DNA from: Candidatus Gastranaerophilales bacterium
GTDB lineage: Bacteria; Cyanobacteriota; Vampirovibrionia; Gastranaerophilales; Gastranaerophilaceae
Direction: 5' to 3'
Assembly (NCBI GenBank): GCA_944325515.1
Contig: CALVAO010000001.1
Span: 1-64,000, forward strand
Length of the DNA stretch: 64,000 nt
Of the stretch, positions 1 to 6,897 are shown one piece after another. The notes under the pieces were generated by a model. That model did no database searches. It was given only the letters and a program-made list of their open reading frames with translations, and was not told where the DNA came from. How positions within the stretch are numbered: the first letter of the stretch is position 1; each line of letters opens with the position of its first letter. Position numbers and translations under genes: made by a program.

Positions 1-75
1 GTGACTCTGGCTTTTATTGCAAAAATTATTACTTCTGAGTCTTTAGCTGAGATTGAAAAGAAGTATAATCTATGA
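1..75 (+). CDS. C-terminal end of an unidentified protein (partial)
   Basis: An open frame enters from the left edge and ends at TGA 73-75; the last 24 residues read VTLAFIAKIITSESLAEIEK and then KYNL. The GTG at position 1 is probably an internal valine codon rather than a start. A strong hairpin terminator follows at once, which supports a real gene end. Too little is visible to name a family. Confidence 0.55.
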   Translation: MTLAFIAKIITSESLAEIEKKYNL

Positions 76-85
76 AAAATAGCAC

Positions 86-111
86 AAGAGGAGGATTTTT
101 ATCCTCCTCTT
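86..111. terminator. Bidirectional intrinsic terminator
   Basis: An 11-bp perfect stem (AAGAGGAGGAT paired with ATCCTCCTCTT) closes a 4-nt T loop. It sits between the end of the partial + strand gene and the end of the convergent - strand gene at 116, so it probably serves both. Confidence 0.8.
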
Positions 112-115
112 AATT

Positions 116-574
116 TTAATAACTTATAAATTTATCAAAACCGTCTTTATGTCCAACCATTCTTCTGTTCAATAACAGGGTCGGGTCATTACAAGTCCCG
201 TTTTCATCTTGTTTTTTTAATTCTTCGATATCTCTGTCTTTTTTGAAAATAATTTTTTCAAAATCTCCATTTTCATTATATTTATCTATAATATAATCAT
301 TATCGCTATAGCCATCGTGGTTTTTGTCAAAATAAGTAACTTTGCTTTCAAGTGTACCATCTTTTCTATATGTATATTGCTCAACCTGTGTAATTTCATC
401 TGAAGAGAATTTGTTGTCACCATTGATATCTTCAAAAACGGAAATTCTTACTACTTGATTATTCATTTTGTGTGTTTCATACATTTTTCCGTCTTTAAAA
501 CTTTGTTCTATTTCTAATCCTGGTGTAAGAGTTTTTTTCCCATTCCATAAATTGTTTGTAAAGCCGCTTGTCAT
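116..574 (-). CDS. Hypothetical protein with two EF-hand/dockerin-like calcium loops
   Basis: A 152-residue protein with no signal peptide or membrane segment. Two Asp/Asn-rich loops are visible: DINGDNKFSSDE (residues about 50-61) and DKNHDGYSDND (about 83-93). Both follow the D-x-N/D-x-D/N-G spacing of EF-hand or dockerin loops, so calcium binding is likely though not proven. The regions between them read like short beta-repeat text (YTYRKDGTLESKVTYFDKN). The start is supported by AGGAGA eight bases upstream. The substrate and partners are unknown. A second EF-hand-like protein lies at 5377-5895. Confidence 0.65.
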   Translation of the reverse strand: MTSGFTNNLWNGKKTLTPGLEIEQSFKDGKMYETHKMNNQVVRISVFEDINGDNKFSSDEITQVEQYTYRKDGTLESKVTYFDKNHDGYSDNDYIIDKYNENGDFEKIIFKKDRDIEELKKQDENGTCNDPTLLLNRRMVGHKDGFDKFISY

Positions 575-809
575 AAATTTTCTCCTTTTAATATTCTCGT
601 ATTAGTTTCTTTTTAAGTTTTGTAGATTGCAATCTCGTGTTATATTTATATAAAGTATTTTGTAATGAAAAAATTGCTTAATTTTCAGAATTAATAATAC
701 TAATTTACCCAACTATACTATTTACAATAGGTTTCAGCTTTACAAAACTTAATATAAAATACTTTTAAACACTGAAAGTAATATTTTTAATAAGTTTAAA
801 TTGTAAAAT

Positions 810-1142
810 ATGGGTATAAAAAAAGAATTAGGCAAAAAAATAAAAAGGATGCGTATAGCAAAAGGTTATACGCAGGATAAGTTATCGGAACTTGTGGATA
901 TATCACAAAAAGCATTAAGCAGCATAGAAATCGGTGAAAATTTTGTAACAGCAGAAACTCTCGATAAGTTGATAAAGGCTCTAGAAACATCGCCGGAAGA
1001 ACTTTTTGCGACAAATGATGTGAAAGATGCAAATGAACTGATAAGAGCTATTAATCAAAATATAGCTCTTATTGGTGAAAATTCTGCAAAGCTGGAAATG
1101 ATTTATAATCTGACAAAAAGTCTGGTTAATTATTCTGCTTAA
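810..1142 (+). CDS. XRE-family helix-turn-helix regulator
   Basis: 110 residues. Residues 5-65 form a Cro/C1-type HTH (LGKKIKRMRIAKGYTQDKLS, then SELVDISQKALSSIEIGENF), with the usual 'TQ..L.' second helix and recognition helix. The last ~40 residues are predicted helical and may dimerise. The family represses or activates nearby promoters; the target here is unknown. No good Shine-Dalgarno precedes the ATG, only AT-rich DNA with a TAAAAT directly before it. The gene stands alone, so it may act in trans. Confidence 0.8.
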   Translation: MGIKKELGKKIKRMRIAKGYTQDKLSELVDISQKALSSIEIGENFVTAETLDKLIKALETSPEELFATNDVKDANELIRAINQNIALIGENSAKLEMIYNLTKSLVNYSA

Positions 1143-1256
1143 TGTTTTTGTGCAATTGCTGTAATATTTTCTGTTTAAAACCAAAAAGAAAGGGATTTAT
1201 TAGCAGATAGTTGTTTATTAGTATTGCATGAGAAGCTTTAAAATAAATATTGATGA

Positions 1257-1269
1257 TATAATGGAATAA
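1257..1269 (+). promoter_or_regulatory. TATAAT -10 box placed for a leaderless transcript
   Basis: A perfect TATAAT lies at 1257-1262, only seven bases before the ATG at 1269, and no ribosome-binding site can be seen. A start at the A of the ATG would give a leaderless mRNA. The -35 match is poor, so this is a tentative call. Confidence 0.4.
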
Positions 1270-1670
1270 TGAAAGAATACTGGTTTAAATTGTCTGATAA
1301 AATTAGATTTTTGCTCGTCGGCGGATTTAACGCCGGTGTGTCATATCTTATATATTCAGTAATATGCCTTGTGCTGGGGACTGGTGCATATCAAATAGCA
1401 CTGGCTTTTGCCTGGGCAATATCTTCGGTAGTTTCTTTTACAACCCAGAAGTTTCTGGTATTTAAAGGAAGCTCTAACTGGATGAAGGAATACATAAAGT
1501 GCTGTACAACGTGGTTTTTTAGTTATTTAATCAATGCGGGACTTTTGGAATTTATTGTAAAAATTCTGCATTTAAACGTATTTATAGCGCAGATTGTTGC
1601 AACGTTAGCTGCAGCAGTATTTACATACTTTCTGTTTAAAAAATTTGCGTTTCGGGTTAAAAAAATTTAA
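1269..1670 (+). CDS. GtrA-like membrane protein
   Basis: 133 residues with four hydrophobic segments (about 12-30, 38-58, 75-95, 100-120). It opens with the family signature 'IRFLLVGGFNAGVSYLIY' and ends with a basic tail (FKKFAFRVKKI). GtrA proteins are small four-helix membrane proteins linked to moving or using polyprenyl-phosphate-linked sugars in cell-surface polysaccharide synthesis. The last bases overlap by 4 nt the end of the convergent solute-binding protein gene. No glycosyltransferase lies beside it, so the sugar cannot be inferred. Confidence 0.85.
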   Translation: MKEYWFKLSDKIRFLLVGGFNAGVSYLIYSVICLVLGTGAYQIALAFAWAISSVVSFTTQKFLVFKGSSNWMKEYIKCCTTWFFSYLINAGLLEFIVKILHLNVFIAQIVATLAAAVFTYFLFKKFAFRVKKI

Positions 1671-2458
1671 AGCCCCCATTTTTTGCGAAGTCTGATAATT
1701 TTATTGCGATTTTTCATATCAGTAATCGCAAAATTTATATTTTCCCTCAATCGCTGTGTGCTTTTACCCTGTCTTAAAGCTATTCCATACGGTTCTCTGG
1801 AGTATCTTTTGGGCAAAAGTTTTACGGATTTGTCTTCAAATGCAAATGCACTAAGAATTGTATCATCTGAAGTAAGTGCATCTATTTTTCGTTTTTTCAA
1901 TGCTTCATACGCAACACGGTAATTCCTAAAACCTATAATAGTGGCTTCCGGAGCTAGTGAAAGCATGTTTTTTTCCGCAGTAGTCCCAAAAACTACACCG
2001 ACATTTTGTCCTGCAAGGTCTGCGATGGATGTTATTCTGCTGTCAGATCTTACAAGTAGTGCCTGTCCCGCGTAGTCATAAGGTATAGAGAAATCAATTA
2101 TTTCTTCTCTTTGTGGTGTAATTGTAACAGTAGCTATTACCATATCAAGCTCACCGGTAGATACTTTAAGCATTCTATTTGCCGGTGTTACAGGGAAAAA
2201 TTCGACCGCATTAGGACTTTTTAGTATGTATTGTGCTATATAACGCGCAAGGTCAGCATCATATCCCTTGATTTCCCAATTTTTATCATAAAAACCGAAC
2301 GGTTTGGAGTCTGTATTAATACCTACACGTAATTTCCCGCGTTGAAGAATTTCCGTATATAAATCAGATTCTTCATATTTCTCCGGTTTAAAAATGAAAA
2401 AGTATATTCCAACCAGCACAAGAAAAATTAATGTAAGTATTATACCAAGCTTTTTCAT
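1667..2458 (-). CDS. Amino-acid-type ABC transporter substrate-binding protein (SBP family 3)
   Basis: 263 residues. One N-terminal hydrophobic segment (4-25) without a lipobox Cys suggests a signal anchor. The rest is a type 3 periplasmic-binding fold: 'GKLRVGINTDSKPFGFYD', 'GYDADLARYIAQ', 'ELDMVIATVTITPQREEIIDFSIPY' and 'LAGQNVGVVFGTTAEKNM' are typical for polar amino-acid binding proteins. It would capture an amino acid or related small polar compound outside the inner membrane. No permease or ATPase gene is adjacent. The start overlaps the thyX stop (ATGA), so the two are co-transcribed and translationally coupled. Confidence 0.85.
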   Translation of the reverse strand: MKKLGIILTLIFLVLVGIYFFIFKPEKYEESDLYTEILQRGKLRVGINTDSKPFGFYDKNWEIKGYDADLARYIAQYILKSPNAVEFFPVTPANRMLKVSTGELDMVIATVTITPQREEIIDFSIPYDYAGQALLVRSDSRITSIADLAGQNVGVVFGTTAEKNMLSLAPEATIIGFRNYRVAYEALKKRKIDALTSDDTILSAFAFEDKSVKLLPKRYSREPYGIALRQGKSTQRLRENINFAITDMKNRNKIIRLRKKWGL

Positions 2459-3150
2459 TGTGCTAATTTAGGCATCCTTCCACATGACTTGTCTTCATCA
2501 CAATATCCGAGCCTTTCGCATTTAGGAACAAGATATGGCTTAAGCCACGGTTCTTCTTTTATAAGCTCGTCACACATCATTTTTATCATAGTTCTGATTT
2601 CGTATTGTGCGCGTGTACAGAGTCTTAAATTCGCAAGATGTATCATTTCACGAAGGTTTAAACTTGCTACAATAGAACTTGCAGCTGCGTTCGGCAGGAC
2701 TGCTCTGGCGTCTTCTGCCGGAATACCTGCTTCTGTAAATTCGCAATACAGTTTGGAAATTTCCCCCATAAAATTAATAAATTTAGTTTTTAACTCCTCA
2801 TTTCTTGCAATTGTCGGGGGGATAATGTAGTCAAACTGTCCTTTTTCTTTTACATATCTTTGTGATTTTTGAGAAAAAGACATGTGTCTGTGTCTAACAA
2901 GCTGATGCGTACAGGCTCTTGAAACATTGGAAATTGCAAAAGTGACCTGTATATGTTCAATTGTCGAATAATGACCTGAAGAAATGACTCTTTCAATAAG
3001 GTTAAGCATTTTTTCTTCGTCATCTGTACTGTTGTATATTTCATACGGACTCAATGCACTGTAGCATGTACGGCATGCTGTATATATTGTTTTTAGCATA
3101 TTGTCCGGTTTTGAAATCAAATGAACAACAGGCTTGTTATTCTCTTCCAT
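2455..3150 (-). CDS. thyX: Flavin-dependent thymidylate synthase ThyX
   Basis: 231 residues, normal for ThyX. It makes dTMP from dUMP using methylene-tetrahydrofolate and FAD/NADPH. The ThyX signature is clear: RHRHMSFSQKSQRY at residues 86-99 (canonical RHRxxSxNxxSxRY with Asn replaced by Gln). 'SGHYSTIEHIQVTF' (59-71) and 'LRLCTRAQYEIR' toward the C-terminus are also conserved. No thyA is in the window. It is the first gene of a two-gene unit with the solute-binding protein, joined by a 4-nt overlap. AGGAAGAG precedes the ATG. Confidence 0.95.
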   Translation of the reverse strand: MEENNKPVVHLISKPDNMLKTIYTACRTCYSALSPYEIYNSTDDEEKMLNLIERVISSGHYSTIEHIQVTFAISNVSRACTHQLVRHRHMSFSQKSQRYVKEKGQFDYIIPPTIARNEELKTKFINFMGEISKLYCEFTEAGIPAEDARAVLPNAAASSIVASLNLREMIHLANLRLCTRAQYEIRTMIKMMCDELIKEEPWLKPYLVPKCERLGYCDEDKSCGRMPKLAQ

Positions 3151-3174
3151 ACTCTCTTCCTTTAAATAATCTGA

Positions 3175-3504
3175 CTACATAGATGTTGTTGCAAAAGATG
3201 CGGCTTCTTCATAAGGATTTTCTATGCCTGCATCCTGTGCAGCTTTAAAAGCTGTTTCAAAAGCTTTGTCTGAATTCTCAGCTATTTGAGGATTCTCCAG
3301 CAGGGCTTTTAAATCGTGTGTAACATCATCGGCTCCCTTAAAAAGCATTGAACGTCCGAGTGCTTCTGCTTTAGGATCCGAAAAATCATTAATTTTTGGT
3401 GTTTCAACCTCTTTTGGTTCCGGCGTTATTTCCGGAGTCTGTTTTTGAATACCGTTGTAATTTACTTGATTAACACTAAATTTTGGACCATTTACTTCAC
3501 TCAT
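3175..3504 (-). CDS. Hypothetical acidic protein
   Basis: 109 residues with no signal peptide or membrane segment. A proline/glutamate-rich, probably disordered region (about residues 20-42, QTPEITPEPKEVETPK) is followed by a helical part with alternating Ala/Asp (DKAFETAFKAAQDAGIENPY). The N-terminus contains 'PKFSV', similar to the short F-containing N-terminal motif of other unrelated proteins in this window (see findings). AGGTGA precedes the ATG. It lies 24 bp after thyX's start side on the same strand and may share its transcript. No function can be given. Confidence 0.55.
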   Translation of the reverse strand: MSEVNGPKFSVNQVNYNGIQKQTPEITPEPKEVETPKINDFSDPKAEALGRSMLFKGADDVTHDLKALLENPQIAENSDKAFETAFKAAQDAGIENPYEEAASFATTSM

Positions 3505-3624
3505 TTGTCACCTCGCTGTTTAAAATTATATCATATATTTTGATTAATCAACCATCCATTTGTTCTAAAACGCGTAGTGATTTTTTTTTGCTAGTTAAAA
3601 TGAAAAAATTTACAAAATTTTACA

Positions 3625-4125
3625 CTATATATACAGGACATTTTTCTCCAGATAATCGTCTTCACGGGTTTTCCTAATAAATTTTGCGGGGTTTCCTGCG
3701 ACAACGGTATTGGGTGGAACATCTTTGGTTACAACCGAGCCCATGCCAATAACTGCATTATTGCCAATTGTTATACCACCTGCTATAACAGCGTTTGCCC
3801 ATATTACAACTTTATCTCCGATAATTGGTGCAGAGGTTTTTAGTTCCGGATTGTATTTCCCCATACCGATAGTTACATTTTGAAAAATATGGCATTTTTT
3901 CCCAATTACAGCATCCGGACAGATACAAATTCCCACAGGATGTGGAAAATATGTTCCGTTTGCAAGATGTCTATCCAAATTTTCAATACAACAATTGGTT
4001 TCAAGTCTATTTATAACAGGAGCACGAAATTTTGTTTTTATTCCCATGAATGTAAAAACAATATGCTCTTGTTTTAATCTAAGGTTAATTATTTTTGAAA
4101 AGATTTGTTTTAGTCCCTTTTTCAT
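3625..4125 (-). CDS. Serine O-acetyltransferase-like hexapeptide-repeat acyltransferase
   Basis: 166 residues. The second half is a left-handed beta-helix: 'IGKKCHIFQNVTIGMG', 'PIIGDKVVIWANAVIAGGIT', 'IGNNAVIGMGSVVTKDVP' and the closing 'NTVVAGNPAKFIRK', as in CysE/NodL/colanic-acid acetyltransferases. 'HPVGICICPDAVIG' holds the usual catalytic histidine position. Such enzymes transfer acetyl from acetyl-CoA to serine or to a sugar hydroxyl. The short N-terminus lacks the full CysE helical domain, so a surface-sugar acetyltransferase is as likely as a cysteine-synthesis enzyme. AGGAGGAT upstream supports the start. Confidence 0.75.
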   Translation of the reverse strand: MKKGLKQIFSKIINLRLKQEHIVFTFMGIKTKFRAPVINRLETNCCIENLDRHLANGTYFPHPVGICICPDAVIGKKCHIFQNVTIGMGKYNPELKTSAPIIGDKVVIWANAVIAGGITIGNNAVIGMGSVVTKDVPPNTVVAGNPAKFIRKTREDDYLEKNVLYI

Positions 4126-4168
4126 CTAAATCCTCCTGCCGCTTGCCCTTAATGTTTATTAAAGATGC

Positions 4169-4204
4169 CCTAATGTAACACAATACATATTGTGTTACAT
4201 TAGG
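4169..4204. repeat. 36-bp palindrome, copy A
   Basis: 17-bp arms (CCTAATGTAACACAATA and its complement) flank the central dinucleotide CA. The right flank is GGCTTAGTT. The same core, as its exact reverse complement (centre TG), lies at 4572-4607 with the same right flank. Confidence 0.85.
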
Positions 4205-4255
4205 GGCTTAGTTTTATGCCTAAAATTAGCTTAATATCTATATTTTATACATATT

Positions 4256-4301
4256 GTCCCTTTCTTTCTCTTTTTTGGCATTAAAAGAGAAAGAAAGGGA
4301 C
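4256..4301. repeat. 19-bp perfect inverted repeat
   Basis: GTCCCTTTCTTTCTCTTTT (4256-4274) pairs exactly with 4283-4301 around an 8-nt loop. It is pyrimidine-rich on one arm and purine-rich on the other, and the purine motif GGAAAGAAAGAGAAAAG follows immediately. It is too long and too exact for chance. It could be a terminator or the end of a small mobile cassette. Confidence 0.75.
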
Positions 4302-4571
4302 GGAAAGAAAGAGAAAAGAAGCGGCTGTTTTCTATGCCCTTACGGGCATTGAGGCTAATTTGATTTAACCCTCCAGGGCTTGACCGGCAAGCCGGTTCTC
4401 TTTCGCTCACTATCGATGCTTACGCATCACGTTCGCGGTGTGCGCCTTGTTTTACTTAGGATTTAGAGATTTAAGGTTTTATAATTGCTGTTAATAAAGA
4501 GCTTTTACGTTATTTTAAATTGCTATTTATATTTTAGGTTGCCAAAACACAGTAAAATATGGTATTATAAA

Positions 4572-4607
4572 CCTAATGTAACACAATATGTATTGTGTTA
4601 CATTAGG
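4572..4607. repeat. 36-bp palindrome, copy B
   Basis: Same arms as copy A with centre TG instead of CA, and the same right flank GGCTTAGTT. It lies 25 bp from the stop codon of the - strand gene at 4632, so it could also act as that gene's terminator, although no T-run follows. Confidence 0.85.
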
Positions 4608-4631
4608 GGCTTAGTTGAAGTTTTTATAATA

Positions 4632-5276
4632 TTAGCGCACCAATAAAATATACCATGGGAAGTTGGCAGTATTCTCCCCAAAATGAGAGAATTGAATCAT
4701 GCCTTTCTTTTTTATATCAATAAAACCTGTTAACGGATATGTCTTAAATCTGGCATTGCCGGATGTAAAAGAATAATGATAAAAATTTCTATCGGTGTCA
4801 TTTAATAGAATAATCTTGAAGTTATGCTTATCTTTCTTTATTTTTAAAGAATTGGTATTGGGGCTGAATTCTGAAATTTTTATGATTTTATAATCGGGAA
4901 ATAACGCTTGAATTTCTTCAAATGTCAGTTCTCTGCGTACCAATTCGCCATTTGTCAGAGTAAAGTCATAAAATTTTAAATCCGGGTTTGAATATCCTAT
5001 CAAACTTCCTTTATAAATAAATTCATACTGGCAGCCTGTATTGAAAGCAAAACTGCCGTCAGAATTATAAAACTCTGAATAGCTTCCGCTTCCGTCAGAT
5101 ATAAACTTTATAAAATAATCCGTATCTTTTCGGGTTACTTTTGTTGTCCAAATATCATCAGAAACCTTAAGCTTAGCTTCTTCATCCAGATTTTTGTATG
5201 GAATAGATTGCAAATCTTCTGCAGAAGCCGACAGACCAATGCTGATAATAAATAAAATATATAAAATCTTTTTCAT
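4632..5276 (-). CDS. Exported hypothetical protein
   Basis: I chose the ATG at 5276 because TAGGAGAG lies 10 bases upstream; an in-frame ATG 33 bases earlier has no such site. The 214-residue product starts MKKILYILFIISIGLSASA, a Sec signal peptide with cleavage likely after ASA. The mature part is rich in Phe, Tyr and Lys and reads like beta-strands ('DGSGSYSEFYNSDGSFAF', 'YEFIYKGSLIGYSNPDLKFY'). It is probably periplasmic. I do not recognise a family. Palindrome copy B follows the stop. Confidence 0.6.
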   Translation of the reverse strand: MKKILYILFIISIGLSASAEDLQSIPYKNLDEEAKLKVSDDIWTTKVTRKDTDYFIKFISDGSGSYSEFYNSDGSFAFNTGCQYEFIYKGSLIGYSNPDLKFYDFTLTNGELVRRELTFEEIQALFPDYKIIKISEFSPNTNSLKIKKDKHNFKIILLNDTDRNFYHYSFTSGNARFKTYPLTGFIDIKKKGMIQFSHFGENTANFPWYILLVR

Positions 5277-5376
5277 TTGTAAAACTCTCCTAATTCTTTT
5301 ATTATACAATAAAACTTCTGATTACTTCAACTTTTTGAAGGATGAATGGGAATATAAAAAAACATATAATACAAAT

Positions 5377-5895
5377 ATGAGTATAGTATCAAATTTTATA
5401 GGCGGAATAGGAGGGATAAATCCCAACGGAGGAATTAACGGTATTGCTCCGCAGTTTGACTTAAATGATACGACTTTTGCAGAACTTCTTGAAAAACAGC
5501 TTAATGCACAAGAAGAATCCAAAGGTGTTAACTCTCTTCTAGGTGCACTGGGTATGCCTCCAGGGATGCAGATTGACGGTATGGACGGTGCGGAATTTAC
5601 AGAAACTGCTTTTGACCAGGCAGAAGCTCTCGGAGCAAAAACAGATACTGAAAAAAGAGAAGATGTACAAAATGATAATTTAATAGACTTAAACAATGAC
5701 GGGGAAATCTCAACTCAAGAAGTCAGAACTTTTTTTAGTTCTCTGTTGGATAACGGCACTACTGGACAGGAAGCACGTTCTGAATTATTTGACTTTGCAA
5801 AGAAACAGGCTGCAAGTTTTTATAATAAATACTCAAAAGACGTTATTACAAATCTCAATGAATTTGTAGATGATTTAAGAGAAAAAATTAGTTAG
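5377..5895 (+). CDS. EF-hand protein of unknown role
   Basis: The start MSIVSNFIGGIGG (ATG 5377) is preferred; the frame stays open further upstream, but that part overlaps the gene on the other strand. 172 residues. The N-terminus is Gly/Ile/Asn-rich (GGIGGINPNGGINGI), the middle acidic, and residues about 110-121 give a textbook EF-hand loop, DLNNDGEISTQE, with helices around it ('QEVRTFFSSLLDNG'). Calcium binding is therefore likely. No signal peptide is seen. There is no clear Shine-Dalgarno. It is divergent from the exported protein gene at 5276. Confidence 0.65.
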   Translation: MSIVSNFIGGIGGINPNGGINGIAPQFDLNDTTFAELLEKQLNAQEESKGVNSLLGALGMPPGMQIDGMDGAEFTETAFDQAEALGAKTDTEKREDVQNDNLIDLNNDGEISTQEVRTFFSSLLDNGTTGQEARSELFDFAKKQAASFYNKYSKDVITNLNEFVDDLREKIS

Positions 5896-5961
5896 TTTAT
5901 AATTTTATTTGTAACATGCAAAAAAAAATATAAAAAATTGTCTAACATTTTTACCCACTCA

Positions 5962-5990
5962 TTCTTTAAAAAATTTTTTTGTTATATAAT
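5962..5990 (+). promoter_or_regulatory. Probable sigma-70-type promoter for the NifU-like gene
   Basis: TATAAT at 5985-5990 stands 17 bp after TTCTTT (5962-5967, a weak -35). The DNA between is A/T runs, and an AAGGAGG ribosome-binding site follows before the ATG at 6041. Confidence 0.55.
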
Positions 5991-6017
5991 AAAGCTATTG
6001 GAATTTAAATAGCTTTA
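5990..6017 (+). promoter_or_regulatory. 5' UTR hairpin before the NifU-like gene
   Basis: TAAAGCTATT (5990-5999) pairs exactly with AATAGCTTTA (6008-6017) and is followed by TTTTTG. It lies between the promoter and the AAGGAGG site. The shape is that of a small attenuator or mRNA-stabilising hairpin. Confidence 0.5.
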
Positions 6018-6040
6018 TTTTTGATTAATAAGGAGGTCAA

Positions 6041-6742
6041 ATGGGCAAAATCGAAATTACACACGAGATTGAAGAAAAGTGTTGTGTACATCGCGGGGTA
6101 AAAGGTGTTCCCGCTCCAATCCCTCAAGAAGGCGAATGGACTAAATGTAAAGAAATTAAAGATATATCCGGTCTAACACACGGATGCGGATGCTGTGCAC
6201 CTCAACAAGGTACATGCAAACTAACTTTAAACGTTAAAGATGGTGTTATTCAAGAAGCATTGGTTGAAACTTTAGGATGCTCCGGCATGACTCACTCTGC
6301 AGCTATGGCAGGTGAAATCCTTCCTGGTAAAACTATTCTTGAAGCATTAAATACTGACCTCGTTTGTGATGCTATAAACGTTGCAATGAGAGAATTATTC
6401 TTACAAATTGTTTATGGAAGAACTCAAACTGCTTTTTCAGAAAACGGACTTCCGATTGGTGCAGGACTTGAAGACTTAGGAAAAGGGCTTCGTTCACAAG
6501 TTGGTACAATACACTCCACAAAACAAAAAGGTGTAAGATATCTTGAACTTGCTGAAGGTTATATCTTAGAACTCGGTCTTGATAAGAATGACGAAGTTAT
6601 CGGATACAAATTCGTAAACTTAGGTAAAGTAATGGATGCTATTAAAGCAGGCGTTGATCCTAAGGAAGCTTATGAAAAGAATATCGGAACTTACGGCAGA
6701 TTTGCTGATGCTGTTAAGACAATAGATCCGCGTAAACAGTAA
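6041..6742 (+). CDS. NifU-like iron-sulfur scaffold protein
   Basis: 233 residues. The first ~130 residues resemble the IscU/NifU N-terminal fold: Cys pairs in 'EEKCCVHRG' and 'HGCGCCAPQQGTCKL', then 'LVETLGCSGMTHSAAMAGEI', where the Cys sits in the place of the second scaffold cysteine. The expected role is to assemble or carry an Fe-S cluster. The C-terminal ~100 residues (VRYLELAEGYILELGLDKND...) are particular to the version found beside GGGtGRT proteins, which is the next gene here. The start has a strong AAGGAGG. The gap to the partner gene carries an octamer-repeat element. Confidence 0.75.
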   Translation: MGKIEITHEIEEKCCVHRGVKGVPAPIPQEGEWTKCKEIKDISGLTHGCGCCAPQQGTCKLTLNVKDGVIQEALVETLGCSGMTHSAAMAGEILPGKTILEALNTDLVCDAINVAMRELFLQIVYGRTQTAFSENGLPIGAGLEDLGKGLRSQVGTIHSTKQKGVRYLELAEGYILELGLDKNDEVIGYKFVNLGKVMDAIKAGVDPKEAYEKNIGTYGRFADAVKTIDPRKQ

Positions 6743-6763
6743 GGATAGTATGCAAAGCATACT

Positions 6764-6849
6764 GTTTAGAAGTTTATAAGTTTAGCAGTTTAGGAGAATT
6801 TAATAATTTATAATTTCTTATAAACTTATAAACCACTAAACTCCTAAAC
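6764..6849. repeat. Inverted octamer-repeat element, copy 1
   Basis: Left arm, four 8-bp units: GTTTAGAA, GTTTATAA, GTTTAGCA, GTTTAGGA, followed by GAATTTAA. The right arm (6818-6849), read on the other strand, is GTTTAGGA, GTTTAGTG, GTTTATAA, GTTTATAA. A ~22-bp AT-rich spacer separates the arms. The same plan occurs at 50165-50272. Confidence 0.8.
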
Positions 6850-6897
6850 TAAATATTTATAATTAAGTAATAAAACACAAAATAAGGAAAATAAATT

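Larger units (their letters stand above)
4126..4631. other. Gene-free 506-bp stretch with nested hairpins, bracketed by a repeated palindrome
   Basis: No convincing reading frame was found. Two copies of a 36-bp palindrome (4169-4204 and 4572-4607), both followed by GGCTTAGTT, bracket about 365 bp. Inside are a perfect 19-bp stem (4256-4301), then purine-rich DNA and small GC hairpins (TGCCC-ttac-GGGCA, ACCGGC-aa-GCCGGT, GATGC-ttac-GCATC). The middle is clearly richer in G+C than the flanks. This could be a mobile intergenic cassette or a structured RNA; neither is proven. Confidence 0.5.

Noticed and set aside
5194-5376. N-terminal extension of the EF-hand protein
   Set aside because: It would run inside the divergent exported-protein gene; the ATG at 5377 is in the spacer and gives a compact protein.
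6764-6849. CRISPR-like short repeats
   Set aside because: Units are 8 bp, directly joined, with no spacers and no cas genes; treated as an inverted octamer element.
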